Shown: positions 1 to 6,350 of the stretch, piece after piece | Numbering within the stretch: position 1 is the first letter of the stretch | Layout: every line of letters begins with the position of its first letter | Assembly: GCA_001824455.1 (NCBI GenBank) | Contig: MHXL01000087.1 | Location: 14,067 to 21,053 of the forward strand | Source of the DNA: Desulfuromonadaceae bacterium GWB2_53_15 | GTDB taxonomy: Bacteria > Desulfobacterota > Desulfuromonadia > Geobacterales > Pseudopelobacteraceae | Direction: 5' to 3' | Length of the DNA: 6,987 nucleotides | The notes under the pieces: generated by a model | Database searches by the model: none | Seen by the model: only the letters and a program-made list of their open reading frames with translations | Told to the model about the DNA's origin: nothing | Made by a program: the position numbers and the translations under genes

Positions 1-2661
1 TTTCGACACAGTGCTATGGTTGTTTGACGTAATCAGGGCCATTGCCAGGGCCCGTTCTTCATCATTACTATTTATGTCGCCATTGAGACGGGCCGCCAGC
101 AGTTGCTCCATGATATTCCGAAAACGCGGGCCGACCTTCAGCCCCAGCGCCTTGAGTGCATCGCCGTCAAGGGTGCAGCGGACCTGGCGCAGGCGGGTCA
201 GGTAGAGCGATACGAAGCGCTTCACCTCTTCGCGGGCAGCCTTTGCAGCCAGGTACAACAGCATCTCCAGCGGCAGTCCGTGAAACCAGCCATGGATTTC
301 GCTGTTGCGGACCTCGCTTCCGCGCTTCAACCGGCGCTGTATGGCATCCAGTATTCCCAGGGCGGTGCGCCGGTATCCAAAGTCTTTTGTCATGATGCGG
401 CCCGGCATCGTCAATCGGTGGCAGGCCTCCAGGAACTCCTCATGCCGGAGCCCGTCGCACAAGGCCAAATAGTAGACCTGCCATTGCTGACAGGCATCCT
501 CCAGATAGAGCAGGCGGAACCAGGCCAGCACCTGATAGGCCTCATGTATTACCCGTTCCGTTTCAGGCAGCACCTTCAGGGCGGGATGGATGAACTGCAA
601 CAGACCCAGGGCCGACATGCGGCCGACTGCGCCAGCCGGCACATTTTCCTCCAGGATCAGCACCAGCTCGTTGAGCAGCCGTTTACCGCCGACCCGGTCC
701 AGGACGTTCATCCGCACGGCACTGCGGATCAGATTTTCCGTATGGGGAGCGATGCGGAAACCAAGCCGCTGTTCAAAACGGATGGCACGGAATACGCGGG
801 TCGGATCCTCCACGAATGACAGGTTGTGCAACACCCGCACCACCCCTTCCTGGATATCCTGCTGGCCGCCGTAAAAGTCGATCAGGCGGCCGAAACTGCT
901 CCCATTGAGGCAAAACGCCAGGGTATTGATGGTAAAATCGCGGCGATAAAGGTCGTGCCTGAGCGAAGAACGCTCCACCGTGGGCAGCACGCCGGGGGAC
1001 TCATAATATTCCAGGCGGGTGCTGGCCACATCCAGTTTGCTCCCGTCGGGAAAGATCACCACCGCCGTGCCGAATTTCGGATGGCTGCGGACCCGGCAGC
1101 CATGGGAGGCGGCGAAACTCTCCGCGAAAAAGATGCCGTCCCCCTCCACGGTCACATCCATGTCCAGGTTCTTCACGCCCAACAACAGGTCGCGGACAAA
1201 ACCGCCCACCGCGTAGACCACCAGTCCCAGTTCGTCGCCGGTCTTCCCCAGCTCGCGCAGCAGCTTGATGGCGGACGCCGGCAGGCGCTTGCCGATCTGG
1301 CCGACAATCGAGCGGCTCTTGGGCACCGTTGTCAAGGCATCCACGTCATACAGCGCCTCGGGCTGGCCACGCCGTCCGCCATACATGTGGCGCAGCAAAT
1401 CGGTACGCGTCACCGCCCCCACCAGAAGCTCCCCTTCGAACACCGGCACAAAGCGCCGGTTGCCACCCACCATATACTCCTGAATATCGGACAGCAGCGT
1501 AGCGCGGCTGCCGCGCATGAATTCGGTGTGCATGAAGTCGGTGACCGGCGATGCACCCAGATCGTGGTAGAGACTTTTTTCCACTATCTTGCGGGAGATG
1601 ATGCCGATCATGGCGGCCCCATCCATGACCGGCATGGCATTGCAATTGTAGCGGGTGAGCAGCTCCCGCGCCTCGGCAATGGTCACATCGGCCGACATGG
1701 TCTTGACCGGCGCGGACATGATATCACCGGCGCAGACCTGCGGACTGACCTCGACCCGCAACAGTTCTTCCAGCCTTTCCAGCACCTGTTTCAGCGACAG
1801 GTCCCGGATCGTGGCCGAGGCGGCCGTGGCATGGCCACCCCCATGGAAGCGCCGCAGGATCTCACCCGCATTGACCTCCGGCACCCGGCTGCGGGCCACC
1901 AGGTAGACACGATTCTCCATGGCCACCACCAGGAACAGTGCATCCAGATTCTCCATATCCCGGATCATGTGGGCCAGGGCGGCAATATCGCCGATATAGG
2001 AATCGCTGGAGGCATGGGCGATAGAGACCTGAGCGCCATTAACCGTGGTCGTCTTGAGGGTTTTCAGCAGCATGTTGAGAAGCTCCACCTGCTGCGTGGT
2101 CATATCCTGCGAGATAAAATCAGAGACGATATTCAGCCGCGCCCCCTGCCCCAGCAGCCAGGCAGCAGCCAGGAAGTCGTCCCGGATGGTGGAGGGGAAC
2201 AGGAGCCGGCCCGTATCCTCATAGATGCCGAGCATCACCAGGGTGGCCTCTTCGGGGGTAAGCGTCAGGCTGTGATCCATCAGGATGCCCGCCAGGATGG
2301 TGGCTGAAGAGCCGCAAGGACGGATGATGCCGCCGGTCGGCTGGATGCTGCGGTCCGTCACGGGATGGTGGTCGTAGATATGGATGTCCAGGCCGGGGCG
2401 GTTGACTATTTCGGCAAAACGTCCGATGCGGTTGACATGCTGGCAATCAACGATGATCAGGCGGGTCACAACGGACAGGTCGATGTCTTTGGCGCGGGTA
2501 CAAGGGGGGAGATAGTCGGGATAGCGGGCCAGGAAGTCGCGCACCCCCTTTTCCTGGGAACCGGGAAAACTGAGCAGGGCATCGGGGTAGAGCCGGGTTG
2601 CGGCCACCATGGCGCCCAGGCTGTCGAAATCGGTGTTTACATGGGTGGTGATGACGTCCAT
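1..2661 (-). CDS. DHH/CBS-domain tRNA nucleotidyltransferase (probable A-adding type), 3' end beyond window
   Basis: Open from ATG at 2661 for 887 codons to the window edge with no stop, so the C-terminus is cut off. An N-terminal DHH phosphoesterase region has THVNTDFDSLGAM at residues 6-18, DHH at 97-99 and a DHHA1-type GGGH near 272-275. Two CBS domains follow (about 312-365 and 376-432). A class II nucleotidyltransferase head has GGFVRD at 486-491, the metal-binding pair D500/D502 (DMD) and RRDFTIN at 573-579; a helical tRNA-binding region fills the rest. The family adds nucleotides to the tRNA 3' end in the cytoplasm. In bacteria with split activity, forms with this DHH-CBS extension are usually the A-adding enzyme beside a separate CC-adding one; that specificity is inferred, and a full CCA-adding or poly(A) enzyme remains possible. 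The start is supported by AGGGA at 2674-2670, 8 nt upstream. The gene stands alone and is transcribed away from the unknown pair. Confidence 0.93.
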   Translation of the reverse strand, partial: MDVITTHVNTDFDSLGAMVAATRLYPDALLSFPGSQEKGVRDFLARYPDYLPPCTRAKDIDLSVVTRLIIVDCQHVNRIGRFAEIVNRPGLDIHIYDHHPVTDRSIQPTGGIIRPCGSSATILAGILMDHSLTLTPEEATLVMLGIYEDTGRLLFPSTIRDDFLAAAWLLGQGARLNIVSDFISQDMTTQQVELLNMLLKTLKTTTVNGAQVSIAHASSDSYIGDIAALAHMIRDMENLDALFLVVAMENRVYLVARSRVPEVNAGEILRRFHGGGHATAASATIRDLSLKQVLERLEELLRVEVSPQVCAGDIMSAPVKTMSADVTIAEARELLTRYNCNAMPVMDGAAMIGIISRKIVEKSLYHDLGASPVTDFMHTEFMRGSRATLLSDIQEYMVGGNRRFVPVFEGELLVGAVTRTDLLRHMYGGRRGQPEALYDVDALTTVPKSRSIVGQIGKRLPASAIKLLRELGKTGDELGLVVYAVGGFVRDLLLGVKNLDMDVTVEGDGIFFAESFAASHGCRVRSHPKFGTAVVIFPDGSKLDVASTRLEYYESPGVLPTVERSSLRHDLYRRDFTINTLAFCLNGSSFGRLIDFYGGQQDIQEGVVRVLHNLSFVEDPTRVFRAIRFEQRLGFRIAPHTENLIRSAVRMNVLDRVGGKRLLNELVLILEENVPAGAVGRMSALGLLQFIHPALKVLPETERVIHEAYQVLAWFRLLYLEDACQQWQVYYLALCDGLRHEEFLEACHRLTMPGRIMTKDFGYRRTALGILDAIQRRLKRGSEVRNSEIHGWFHGLPLEMLLYLAAKAAREEVKRFVSLYLTRLRQVRCTLDGDALKALGLKVGPRFRNIMEQLLAARLNGDINSNDEERALAMALITSNNHSTVSK

Positions 2662-2715
2662 AAGTGTTTTCCCTGATTACGACTTATTGACCATTGCAAA
2701 TGCAGCCCTGTAGCA

Positions 2716-2729
2716 TGTTATATATCACA
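2716..2729. promoter_or_regulatory. 14-bp near-perfect palindrome over the -10, possible operator
   Basis: TGTTATATATCACA reads TGTGATATATAACA on the other strand: all positions are symmetric except one pair (4/11). It covers the predicted -10 of the minus-strand promoter. The length and TGT...ACA ends recall dimeric Crp/Fnr-type half-sites, but it does not match the FNR (TTGAT-N4-ATCAA) or CRP consensus. The binding protein is unknown and an AT-rich chance match is possible. Confidence 0.25.
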
Positions 2730-2750
2730 GATAACCCGTGAAGTCGTCAA
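2721..2750 (-). promoter_or_regulatory. Candidate extended -10 sigma-70 promoter of the tRNA nucleotidyltransferase gene
   Basis: Read on the minus strand, TTGACG (2750-2745; 5 of 6 to TTGACA) is followed after 18 bp by GATATA (2726-2721), with a TG one base upstream of the -10 (extended -10). Transcription would begin near 2714 and give a leader of about 50 nt. The -10 hexamer itself is poor, so the call rests on the -35 and the extended -10. Confidence 0.45.
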
Positions 2751-2963
2751 TTGGATAAATCTAAAAGTGTCAGTCAACCTATGGTGAAATGTCAGTGCTG
2801 TGATTGACAGGCGGGAAGCGCTCAGGGTAGTGTGAGAACACTTTTTTGTGAAGGTGTGGCGAGGATAAAAGTCTGTGAAAAACTGCAAACCAATCCTGAA
2901 ATTGTTCAAAGGTTAGCATTTTGTTGTAGTTCATAACTGGCTGCCACTAAGAAATCAATCAGT

Positions 2964-2990
2964 TACAGCTTTAGCGTCCGATCCCGATAA
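2964..2990 (+). promoter_or_regulatory. Candidate sigma-28 (FliA) promoter
   Basis: TACAGCTT (2964-2971), an 11-bp spacer (2972-2982) and CCCGATAA (2983-2990) match the FliA consensus TAAAGTTT-N11-GCCGATAA at 6 of 8 and 7 of 8 positions with exact spacing. Transcription would start near 2997, giving a leader of about 30 nt before the ATG at 3027. TATAGT at 2992-2997 could be a sigma-70 -10, but I see no good -35 for it. If correct, the two following genes belong to the motility/chemotaxis regulon. Confidence 0.5.
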
Positions 2991-3026
2991 ATATAGTAAG
3001 TTTCCAGTACGGAAAGGAGAGCTGTC

Positions 3027-3470
3027 ATGATTACTACACTTTCGGCCTTGCGCGAAAAGATGCTGTCAACAGAAGATGCAGCGGCTCAATCACAACCCCG
3101 AATAAATCAGCATGCCCGGCAACAGGGAGCTGTCGATCCGGTAAACTTGTCGCAGGCAACAGGCAGCCAGGCAGTGCGGTCCGGCTCAGACGATGCGTTA
3201 TCGGTGGAATTTTCCGTATCTCGTGACGTGTTTACTGCGGTTGACGATTTCTTTAATCTCGGCAAGTCCGGCCGTTTTGACGCTTTCCATGCCTTGCCAC
3301 CCGAAGACAAAGAGCAGTTTGTCCAGATTGTGGCTGAACTCGCGAAGTCAGGCTATGTCGGTTATGAGGAACTCATCGTCAACAAGAAGGTGGAACGCCA
3401 TGAAGTCGCCTCACAGATCGGCAACCGGCGAGTGCGGAACGCGCGCGTTTACGACAATTCCAAAGAATAA
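3027..3470 (+). CDS. Conserved-looking hypothetical protein, 147 aa, behind a sigma-28-like promoter
   Basis: The ATG has a strong Shine-Dalgarno (AAGGAG at 3014-3019, 7 nt spacing). I do not recognise a named family. Residues about 15-60 are Q/A/S/N-rich, polar and probably disordered. The rest, about 60-147, looks folded and mostly helical: FSVSRDVFTAVDDFFNLGK, then LPPEDKEQFVQIVAELAKSG, a short VGYEEL strand region and a basic C-terminal tail. There is no signal peptide, membrane segment or cysteine, so it should be cytoplasmic. It lies 21 bp upstream of a secreted-protein gene in the same frame, probably in one operon. The disordered N-terminus with a V-x-LS patch (PVNLS, about 38-42) followed by a helical C-terminus is loosely like FlgM anti-sigma factors, but the FlgM signature is not evident; I would not assign it. 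Confidence 0.8.
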   Translation: MITTLSALREKMLSTEDAAAQSQPRINQHARQQGAVDPVNLSQATGSQAVRSGSDDALSVEFSVSRDVFTAVDDFFNLGKSGRFDAFHALPPEDKEQFVQIVAELAKSGYVGYEELIVNKKVERHEVASQIGNRRVRNARVYDNSKE

Positions 3471-3479
3471 GCCAACTCA

Positions 3480-3487
3480 AGGAGGAG
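3480..3487 (+). promoter_or_regulatory. Strong ribosome binding site that decides the start of the next gene
   Basis: AGGAGGAG (3480-3487) is close to a full anti-16S match. It lies 4 nt before ATT at 3492 and 7 nt before ATT at 3495, but 28 nt before GTG 3516, the only canonical start available after the in-frame stop at 3468-3470. It therefore points to initiation at a non-canonical ATT. Confidence 0.7.
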
Positions 3488-3491
3488 ATTC

Positions 3492-4376
3492 ATTATTACT
3501 ATCAGGATCATATCCGTGGCAATCACCTGCCTGTTGTTTGCGTCATCCGTATATGCCGATGGAGAATCCCGGCCAGCCACCAAGGGCGAGATGGATTTTA
3601 TGCGCAGGGTCTATGGAGCCTTTCAGCAGGCCGCACCCCGGAGCGGTCCTGCGGGTTGGGATGAAACCGAGCGCGCTGCCGGAGAGGTCACTGACCGGGT
3701 TTTCAAGGGTGTGGAAAGTGGCCCGATGCGACTGCACTATCAGGTGAAATGGATGGATACCGCAAAAGTTGAAGCGGCCCGGCTAAAACGGGAAGAGGCG
3801 GCCCTCAGCCCCGGCGCTGCTCCACCGCAGGCTGATCAAGCACGGCAACAGCGCTTCGAAGAACTGGCTGCCCAGATCGGCGCAGCCGCCGAGCGTGGGG
3901 ATATGAAGGCGATGGAACGGCTTCAAAGGGAGATGGACGCCGTGGGAAAACAGATGTTTGCCCCAGCAGAAGATGCCGAACGCCAGCGCAAGGGCGAGGA
4001 CAAAGCAATGGCTCCCCGTGATGTCTATGCCAAACTGTTCTTTACGGTTAACGATTCCTGGCTTGCCTTTCAGGACAATTACAAGGGGTCCAACAAGCAG
4101 AAACCTATAGACGGCAATCCCGCCTACCGTTTGGACGACAATCACTATCGGGAAAATTATGTCGAGTGGGTTGAGGGCAACACCTGTGTCGTAATCGGGA
4201 ACTGGAAGCCCGGCGCCAGGTCGGGCCAGAAGGGTGTCGGCTCAAGCATGAACCTGAAGGCCCCACACACCAGGGTTCAGAGCGTGAATGTCTGCGCGCA
4301 GGCTGAACCGGCGCGCGCCCGGGCTCTACTGGAAAGGATAGACTGGAATCCTCTGAAGGCACTGCTTGGCAACTAG
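3492..4376 (+). CDS. Secreted hypothetical protein with probable ATT start, about 294 aa
   Basis: I do not recognise the family. Reading from ATT 3492 gives (M)ITIRIISVAITCLLFASSVYADG, a textbook Sec signal peptide: Arg5, a hydrophobic core at 6-20 and a cleavage site VYA/DG after residue 22. Starting at GTG 3516 removes the charged n-region and leaves only 14 residues before the cleavage site. The mature protein would be periplasmic or exported. Residues about 90-170 are charged and helix-prone, with a likely amphipathic or coiled stretch (RFEELAAQIGAAAERGDMKA and the following MERLQREM). The C-terminal part (about 175-294) is richer in aromatic residues and strands and holds the only mature cysteines, 232 and 268, which could form a disulfide. 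The signal-peptide Cys13 is not in a good lipobox. The preceding gene is 21 bp upstream. A sequencing error turning ATG into ATT is the main alternative to a true ATT start. Confidence 0.78.
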   Translation: MITIRIISVAITCLLFASSVYADGESRPATKGEMDFMRRVYGAFQQAAPRSGPAGWDETERAAGEVTDRVFKGVESGPMRLHYQVKWMDTAKVEAARLKREEAALSPGAAPPQADQARQQRFEELAAQIGAAAERGDMKAMERLQREMDAVGKQMFAPAEDAERQRKGEDKAMAPRDVYAKLFFTVNDSWLAFQDNYKGSNKQKPIDGNPAYRLDDNHYRENYVEWVEGNTCVVIGNWKPGARSGQKGVGSSMNLKAPHTRVQSVNVCAQAEPARARALLERIDWNPLKALLGN

Positions 4377-4431
4377 TTCTCTGTAAATCGCATTTAACAC
4401 TCACTTCCAAGGTCATTATCCATGGCAGACG

Positions 4432-5604
4432 TCATGCTGCCATCTTCCGGAAACGTCTGACCGCTTCAGGGATCGCCTCCTCGCGGATATTGCCGAAGGC
4501 CAACCGCAGATAGCCTTCCAGGCCGGAGCCAAAGACCTCGCCCGGCAGACAGAGGATGGCGGTCTCGTCCACCAGGCGCTTGGCAGCCTGGCGTCCGGTC
4601 AACTCCGGCCAGGGGTGGCGCACCCAGGCGAAGAAGGCCCCACTGGCCGACAATCGGAAGGGGTTGCCCGGCTGCATGAATTCGGCCCGGAACAGGTCGT
4701 GGCGCCGGGCCATCATCTCGCGATTGGCCGCCACCCAAGCGTCCAGATGCTCCAGACCGAAACGGACCGCATGCTGAGTTATGCGCGGCTGACAGACCGC
4801 CATGGAATCCTGCACCTTGAGGGCGTGTTGAATGAACTGCCGGGATGCCGCCAGCAGGCCGGCCCGGTAGCCGGTCAGGGCAAAGGTCTTTCCAAAGGAG
4901 GCGAGTTGGACGAAATGTTCCCCCCACCCCGGCCGGGTGAACAGGTCGTGTGGACGCACCCCGCCGGGGATGAACTCGTTGTAGGTCTCATCCAGGATCA
5001 GGGCGATGTTGCGGCACTGCGCCAGGCTGTACAGTTCCTGGAGTGTTTCAGGCGGGATAATGGCGCCGGTTGGGTTGCTGGGACTGACCAGCAGGATGGC
5101 ACGGGTCTTGGCCGTGATCAGCGCTGCGATGACCGCCGGCGAGGGCAAACCGGCCGAGGCTTCGTCAAAAGGGGCATAGACGCCGCGAATGCCCAGCATG
5201 TCGAGCGCCATGGCATGGTCGAAATAGTAGGGCGACTGCACCACCACCTCGTCCCCGGCTTGGCAGAGGGTCACAATGGCCAGCCAGAAAGCCTGGCTGG
5301 CGCCGATGGTCAGGCATAGATTGTCCGGTTCGAGCTGTGCCCCGTATTTGCGCCGATATGTTTCGCAGACCGCCGCCAGCACCTCGGGCAGCCCTTCATC
5401 CGGCGAATATTTCGAAGTTAGCGGGTCATCCAGCAGCGTGGCCAGATGAGTGACCAGCTCCGGCGCAGGCGGGTAGTCCGGCACGGCCTGGCACAGGTCG
5501 ATCAGCTCCAGACCGATGTCGGGGCGGGTTGCCAGCCAGCCCTTGACCTCGGAGATGGGAGGGGGATGAACAGCACGGATATGGGGCGAGAATGGGATGC
5601 TCAT
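4432..5604 (-). CDS. PLP-dependent class I/II aminotransferase, 390 aa
   Basis: Fold-type I aminotransferase of normal length. Visible hallmarks are SPSNPTG with N177, LDETYNEF with D205 (contacting the PLP ring nitrogen) and Y208, SFGKTFALTGYRAG with the Schiff-base lysine K239, and R367 in YLRLAFGN, placed like the carboxylate-binding arginine. It should transfer an amino group between an amino acid and a 2-oxo acid in the cytoplasm; the substrate cannot be read from the sequence. The open frame continues upstream to 5949, but that part overlaps the MaoC gene. ATG 5604 gives a family-typical N-terminus (MSIPFSPHIRAV) and overlaps the upstream TGA by 4 nt (ATGA), which favours translational coupling. 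It converges with the secreted-protein gene; the 55-bp gap (4377-4431) shows no clear terminator. Confidence 0.93.
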   Translation of the reverse strand: MSIPFSPHIRAVHPPPISEVKGWLATRPDIGLELIDLCQAVPDYPPAPELVTHLATLLDDPLTSKYSPDEGLPEVLAAVCETYRRKYGAQLEPDNLCLTIGASQAFWLAIVTLCQAGDEVVVQSPYYFDHAMALDMLGIRGVYAPFDEASAGLPSPAVIAALITAKTRAILLVSPSNPTGAIIPPETLQELYSLAQCRNIALILDETYNEFIPGGVRPHDLFTRPGWGEHFVQLASFGKTFALTGYRAGLLAASRQFIQHALKVQDSMAVCQPRITQHAVRFGLEHLDAWVAANREMMARRHDLFRAEFMQPGNPFRLSASGAFFAWVRHPWPELTGRQAAKRLVDETAILCLPGEVFGSGLEGYLRLAFGNIREEAIPEAVRRFRKMAA

Positions 5605-6077
5605 GGATAGACCCGCGCCAGAAACTCGGCCACGCAGGCCGGTTTGTCGTTGCCTTCGATCTCGACGGAGATCAGATAGGTGAATTGGACCCCCTCGCCG
5701 GCCCGCTCCAGCTCCTTGAGCGTCATATGGCTGCGGATGCGGGAACCGGCCAGCACCGGAGCGGGAAAGCGCACCCGGTTGAGGCCGTAGTTGAGGCGCA
5801 GGCGCATGCCTGGGTAGTTCTTCTCGAAGAATCCGGGGGCATTGCTTTCGGTCAACAGCGGCAATAGCGACAGGGTCAGATAGCCATGGGCGATGGTGCC
5901 GCCATAGGGCGATTCCTGGGCTGCCCGCTGCGGGTCGGTGTGGATCCATTGCAGGTCGCCGGTGGCAGCGGCAAAGGCGTCAATGCGCTGCTGATTGATC
6001 TTCAGCCAGGGGCCGCAGTGGAGCTCGTGGCCGATCTCCGGCTGGTAGAGTGCTAGCAGGTCGTCGGCTGCGGACAT
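5601..6077 (-). CDS. MaoC-like (R)-specific hydratase/dehydratase, 158 aa
   Basis: Single hotdog-domain protein of the MaoC/NodN type. The hydratase motif is clear: ATGDLQWIHTDPQRAAQ carries the expected catalytic pair D41 and H46, followed by SPYGGTIAHGYLTLSLLP. The family adds water to, or removes it from, 2-enoyl/3-hydroxyacyl-CoA (or acyl-ACP) thioesters in the cytoplasm; the 158-residue length fits the NodN-like subgroup. The specific substrate is not determinable. ATG 6077 has a GGGGAA-type ribosome site about 7 nt upstream. It is the first gene of a two-gene operon and its stop overlaps the aminotransferase start. Its promoter should lie within 6078-6150, sharing space with that of queF, but I found no convincing -35/-10 on the minus strand. 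Confidence 0.93.
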   Translation of the reverse strand: MSAADDLLALYQPEIGHELHCGPWLKINQQRIDAFAAATGDLQWIHTDPQRAAQESPYGGTIAHGYLTLSLLPLLTESNAPGFFEKNYPGMRLRLNYGLNRVRFPAPVLAGSRIRSHMTLKELERAGEGVQFTYLISVEIEGNDKPACVAEFLARVYP

Positions 6078-6107
6078 ACCCTGATTCCCCTTTCGTCCTG
6101 CAATAAA

Positions 6108-6136
6108 TTGATTGCCAACAGATGCGATGCTATGTT
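6108..6136 (+). promoter_or_regulatory. Candidate sigma-70 promoter of queF
   Basis: TTGATT (6108-6113; 4 of 6) and TATGTT (6131-6136; 4 of 6) are separated by the ideal 17 bp. Transcription would start near 6143, immediately before the first leader repeat, so all three repeats would be in the RNA. A 6-bp inverted repeat, TGCGAT (6123-6128) and ATCGCA (6137-6142), flanks the -10 and could be an operator; its binding protein is unknown. Confidence 0.5.
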
Positions 6137-6157
6137 ATCGCAGATTTTAGTAAGTTA

Positions 6158-6195
6158 GAATTTATTTTCTGCGGGTTGTGGCAGGAAATAAATTC
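6158..6195 (+). promoter_or_regulatory. Leader hairpin 1
   Basis: Arms 6158-6172 and 6181-6195 form 15 consecutive pairs, 14 Watson-Crick and one G-U, closing the 8-nt loop GGGTTGTG. The fourth pair from the base is T-A here but A-T in hairpin 2, a compensatory change. Confidence 0.7.
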
Positions 6196-6232
6196 GTGAA
6201 CGCACTATCCCGTTTGTTGGGGCAGTAAGTTA

Positions 6233-6270
6233 GAAATTATTTTCTGCGGCTTTAAGCAGGGAATAATTTC
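6233..6270 (+). promoter_or_regulatory. Leader hairpin 2
   Basis: Arms 6233-6247 and 6256-6270 form 15 consecutive pairs, 13 Watson-Crick and two G-U, closing the loop GGCTTTAA. The linker after it carries TCCCG (6284-6288), whose CCC could pair with the loop GG or with the queF ribosome site. Confidence 0.7.
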
Positions 6271-6309
6271 GTTAACGCACTTATCCCGCTTTTTGGGGCT
6301 AGTAAGTTA

Positions 6310-6347
6310 GAAATTATTTTCTGCGGTTCAAGACAGAGAGTATTTTC
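6310..6347 (+). promoter_or_regulatory. Leader hairpin 3, next to the queF ribosome site
   Basis: Arms 6310-6324 and 6333-6347 make 13 of 15 pairs, two of them G-U, around GGTTCAAG. It is the weakest of the three. It ends 3 nt before the AGGGAG ribosome site, so its folding could influence ribosome access. Confidence 0.55.
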
Positions 6348-6350
6348 GTG

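Larger units (their letters stand above)
2662..3026. other. Divergent AT-rich intergenic region
   Basis: This 365-bp stretch between divergent genes is clearly more AT-rich than its flanks. Its left end holds the promoter and palindrome of the minus-strand gene and its right end a sigma-28-like promoter. Between them (about 2751-2963) I see no convincing gene. TGTCAGT occurs at 2768-2774 and 2790-2796 and TGACAG, inverted, at 2805-2810, a possible but weak binding-site cluster. A 5-bp stem with a GAGA loop followed by six Ts (2829-2847) resembles a weak terminator but has no gene to serve. Confidence 0.6.
6149..6350 (+). repeat. Three tandem copies of a 75-77 nt hairpin repeat in the queF leader
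   Basis: AGTAAGTTAGAA recurs at 6149, 6224 and 6301, starting units of 75 nt, 77 nt and a partial third unit (about 50 nt) that runs into the queF ribosome site. Each unit holds a 15-nt inverted repeat around an 8-nt loop, TTTATTTTCTGC or ATTATTTTCTGC being the inner left arm. Units 1 and 2 then share a linker with AACGCAC, TATCCCG and TTGGGGC; unit 3 has lost it and moves straight into the start region. The loops differ among copies (GGGTTGTG, GGCTTTAA, GGTTCAAG) while the left arm and linker are conserved. The array occupies most of the sequence between the promoter and queF. Confidence 0.9.

Noticed and set aside
826..2307. Plus-strand open frame of 493 codons, and another at 103-819
   Set aside because: Both lie antisense to the tRNA nucleotidyltransferase gene. 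Their His/Gln/Asp-rich products have no recognisable motif, while the minus strand shows continuous catalytic motifs.
2829..2847. Small terminator AGTGT-GAGA-ACACT with a T-run
   Set aside because: The stem is only 5 bp and no plus-strand gene precedes it; likely chance in AT-rich DNA.
2718..2909. Minus-strand open frame of 63 codons
   Set aside because: No ribosome site or family signal was seen, and it overlaps the predicted promoter of the minus-strand gene.
3193..3747. Plus-strand frame of 184 codons across the two unknown genes
   Set aside because: It overlaps both better-supported genes in another frame and has no ribosome site.
5605..5949. N-terminal extension of the aminotransferase to 505 residues
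   Set aside because: The extension is out-of-frame reading of the MaoC gene. ATG 5604 gives a normal 390-residue enzyme with ATGA coupling.
6149..6350. preQ1-I riboswitch upstream of queF
   Set aside because: The expected short hairpin with a CCC and an A-rich tail like AAAAACTA is absent; the long 15-bp hairpins do not fit. Other preQ1 classes could not be tested by eye.
6149..6350. CRISPR array, integron attC sites or DnaA-box array
   Set aside because: The period is 75-77 nt with similarity through the whole unit, so there are no repeat/spacer blocks. GTTAGAA and GTTAACG do not form attC core pairs, and TTATCCCG is not a DnaA box.
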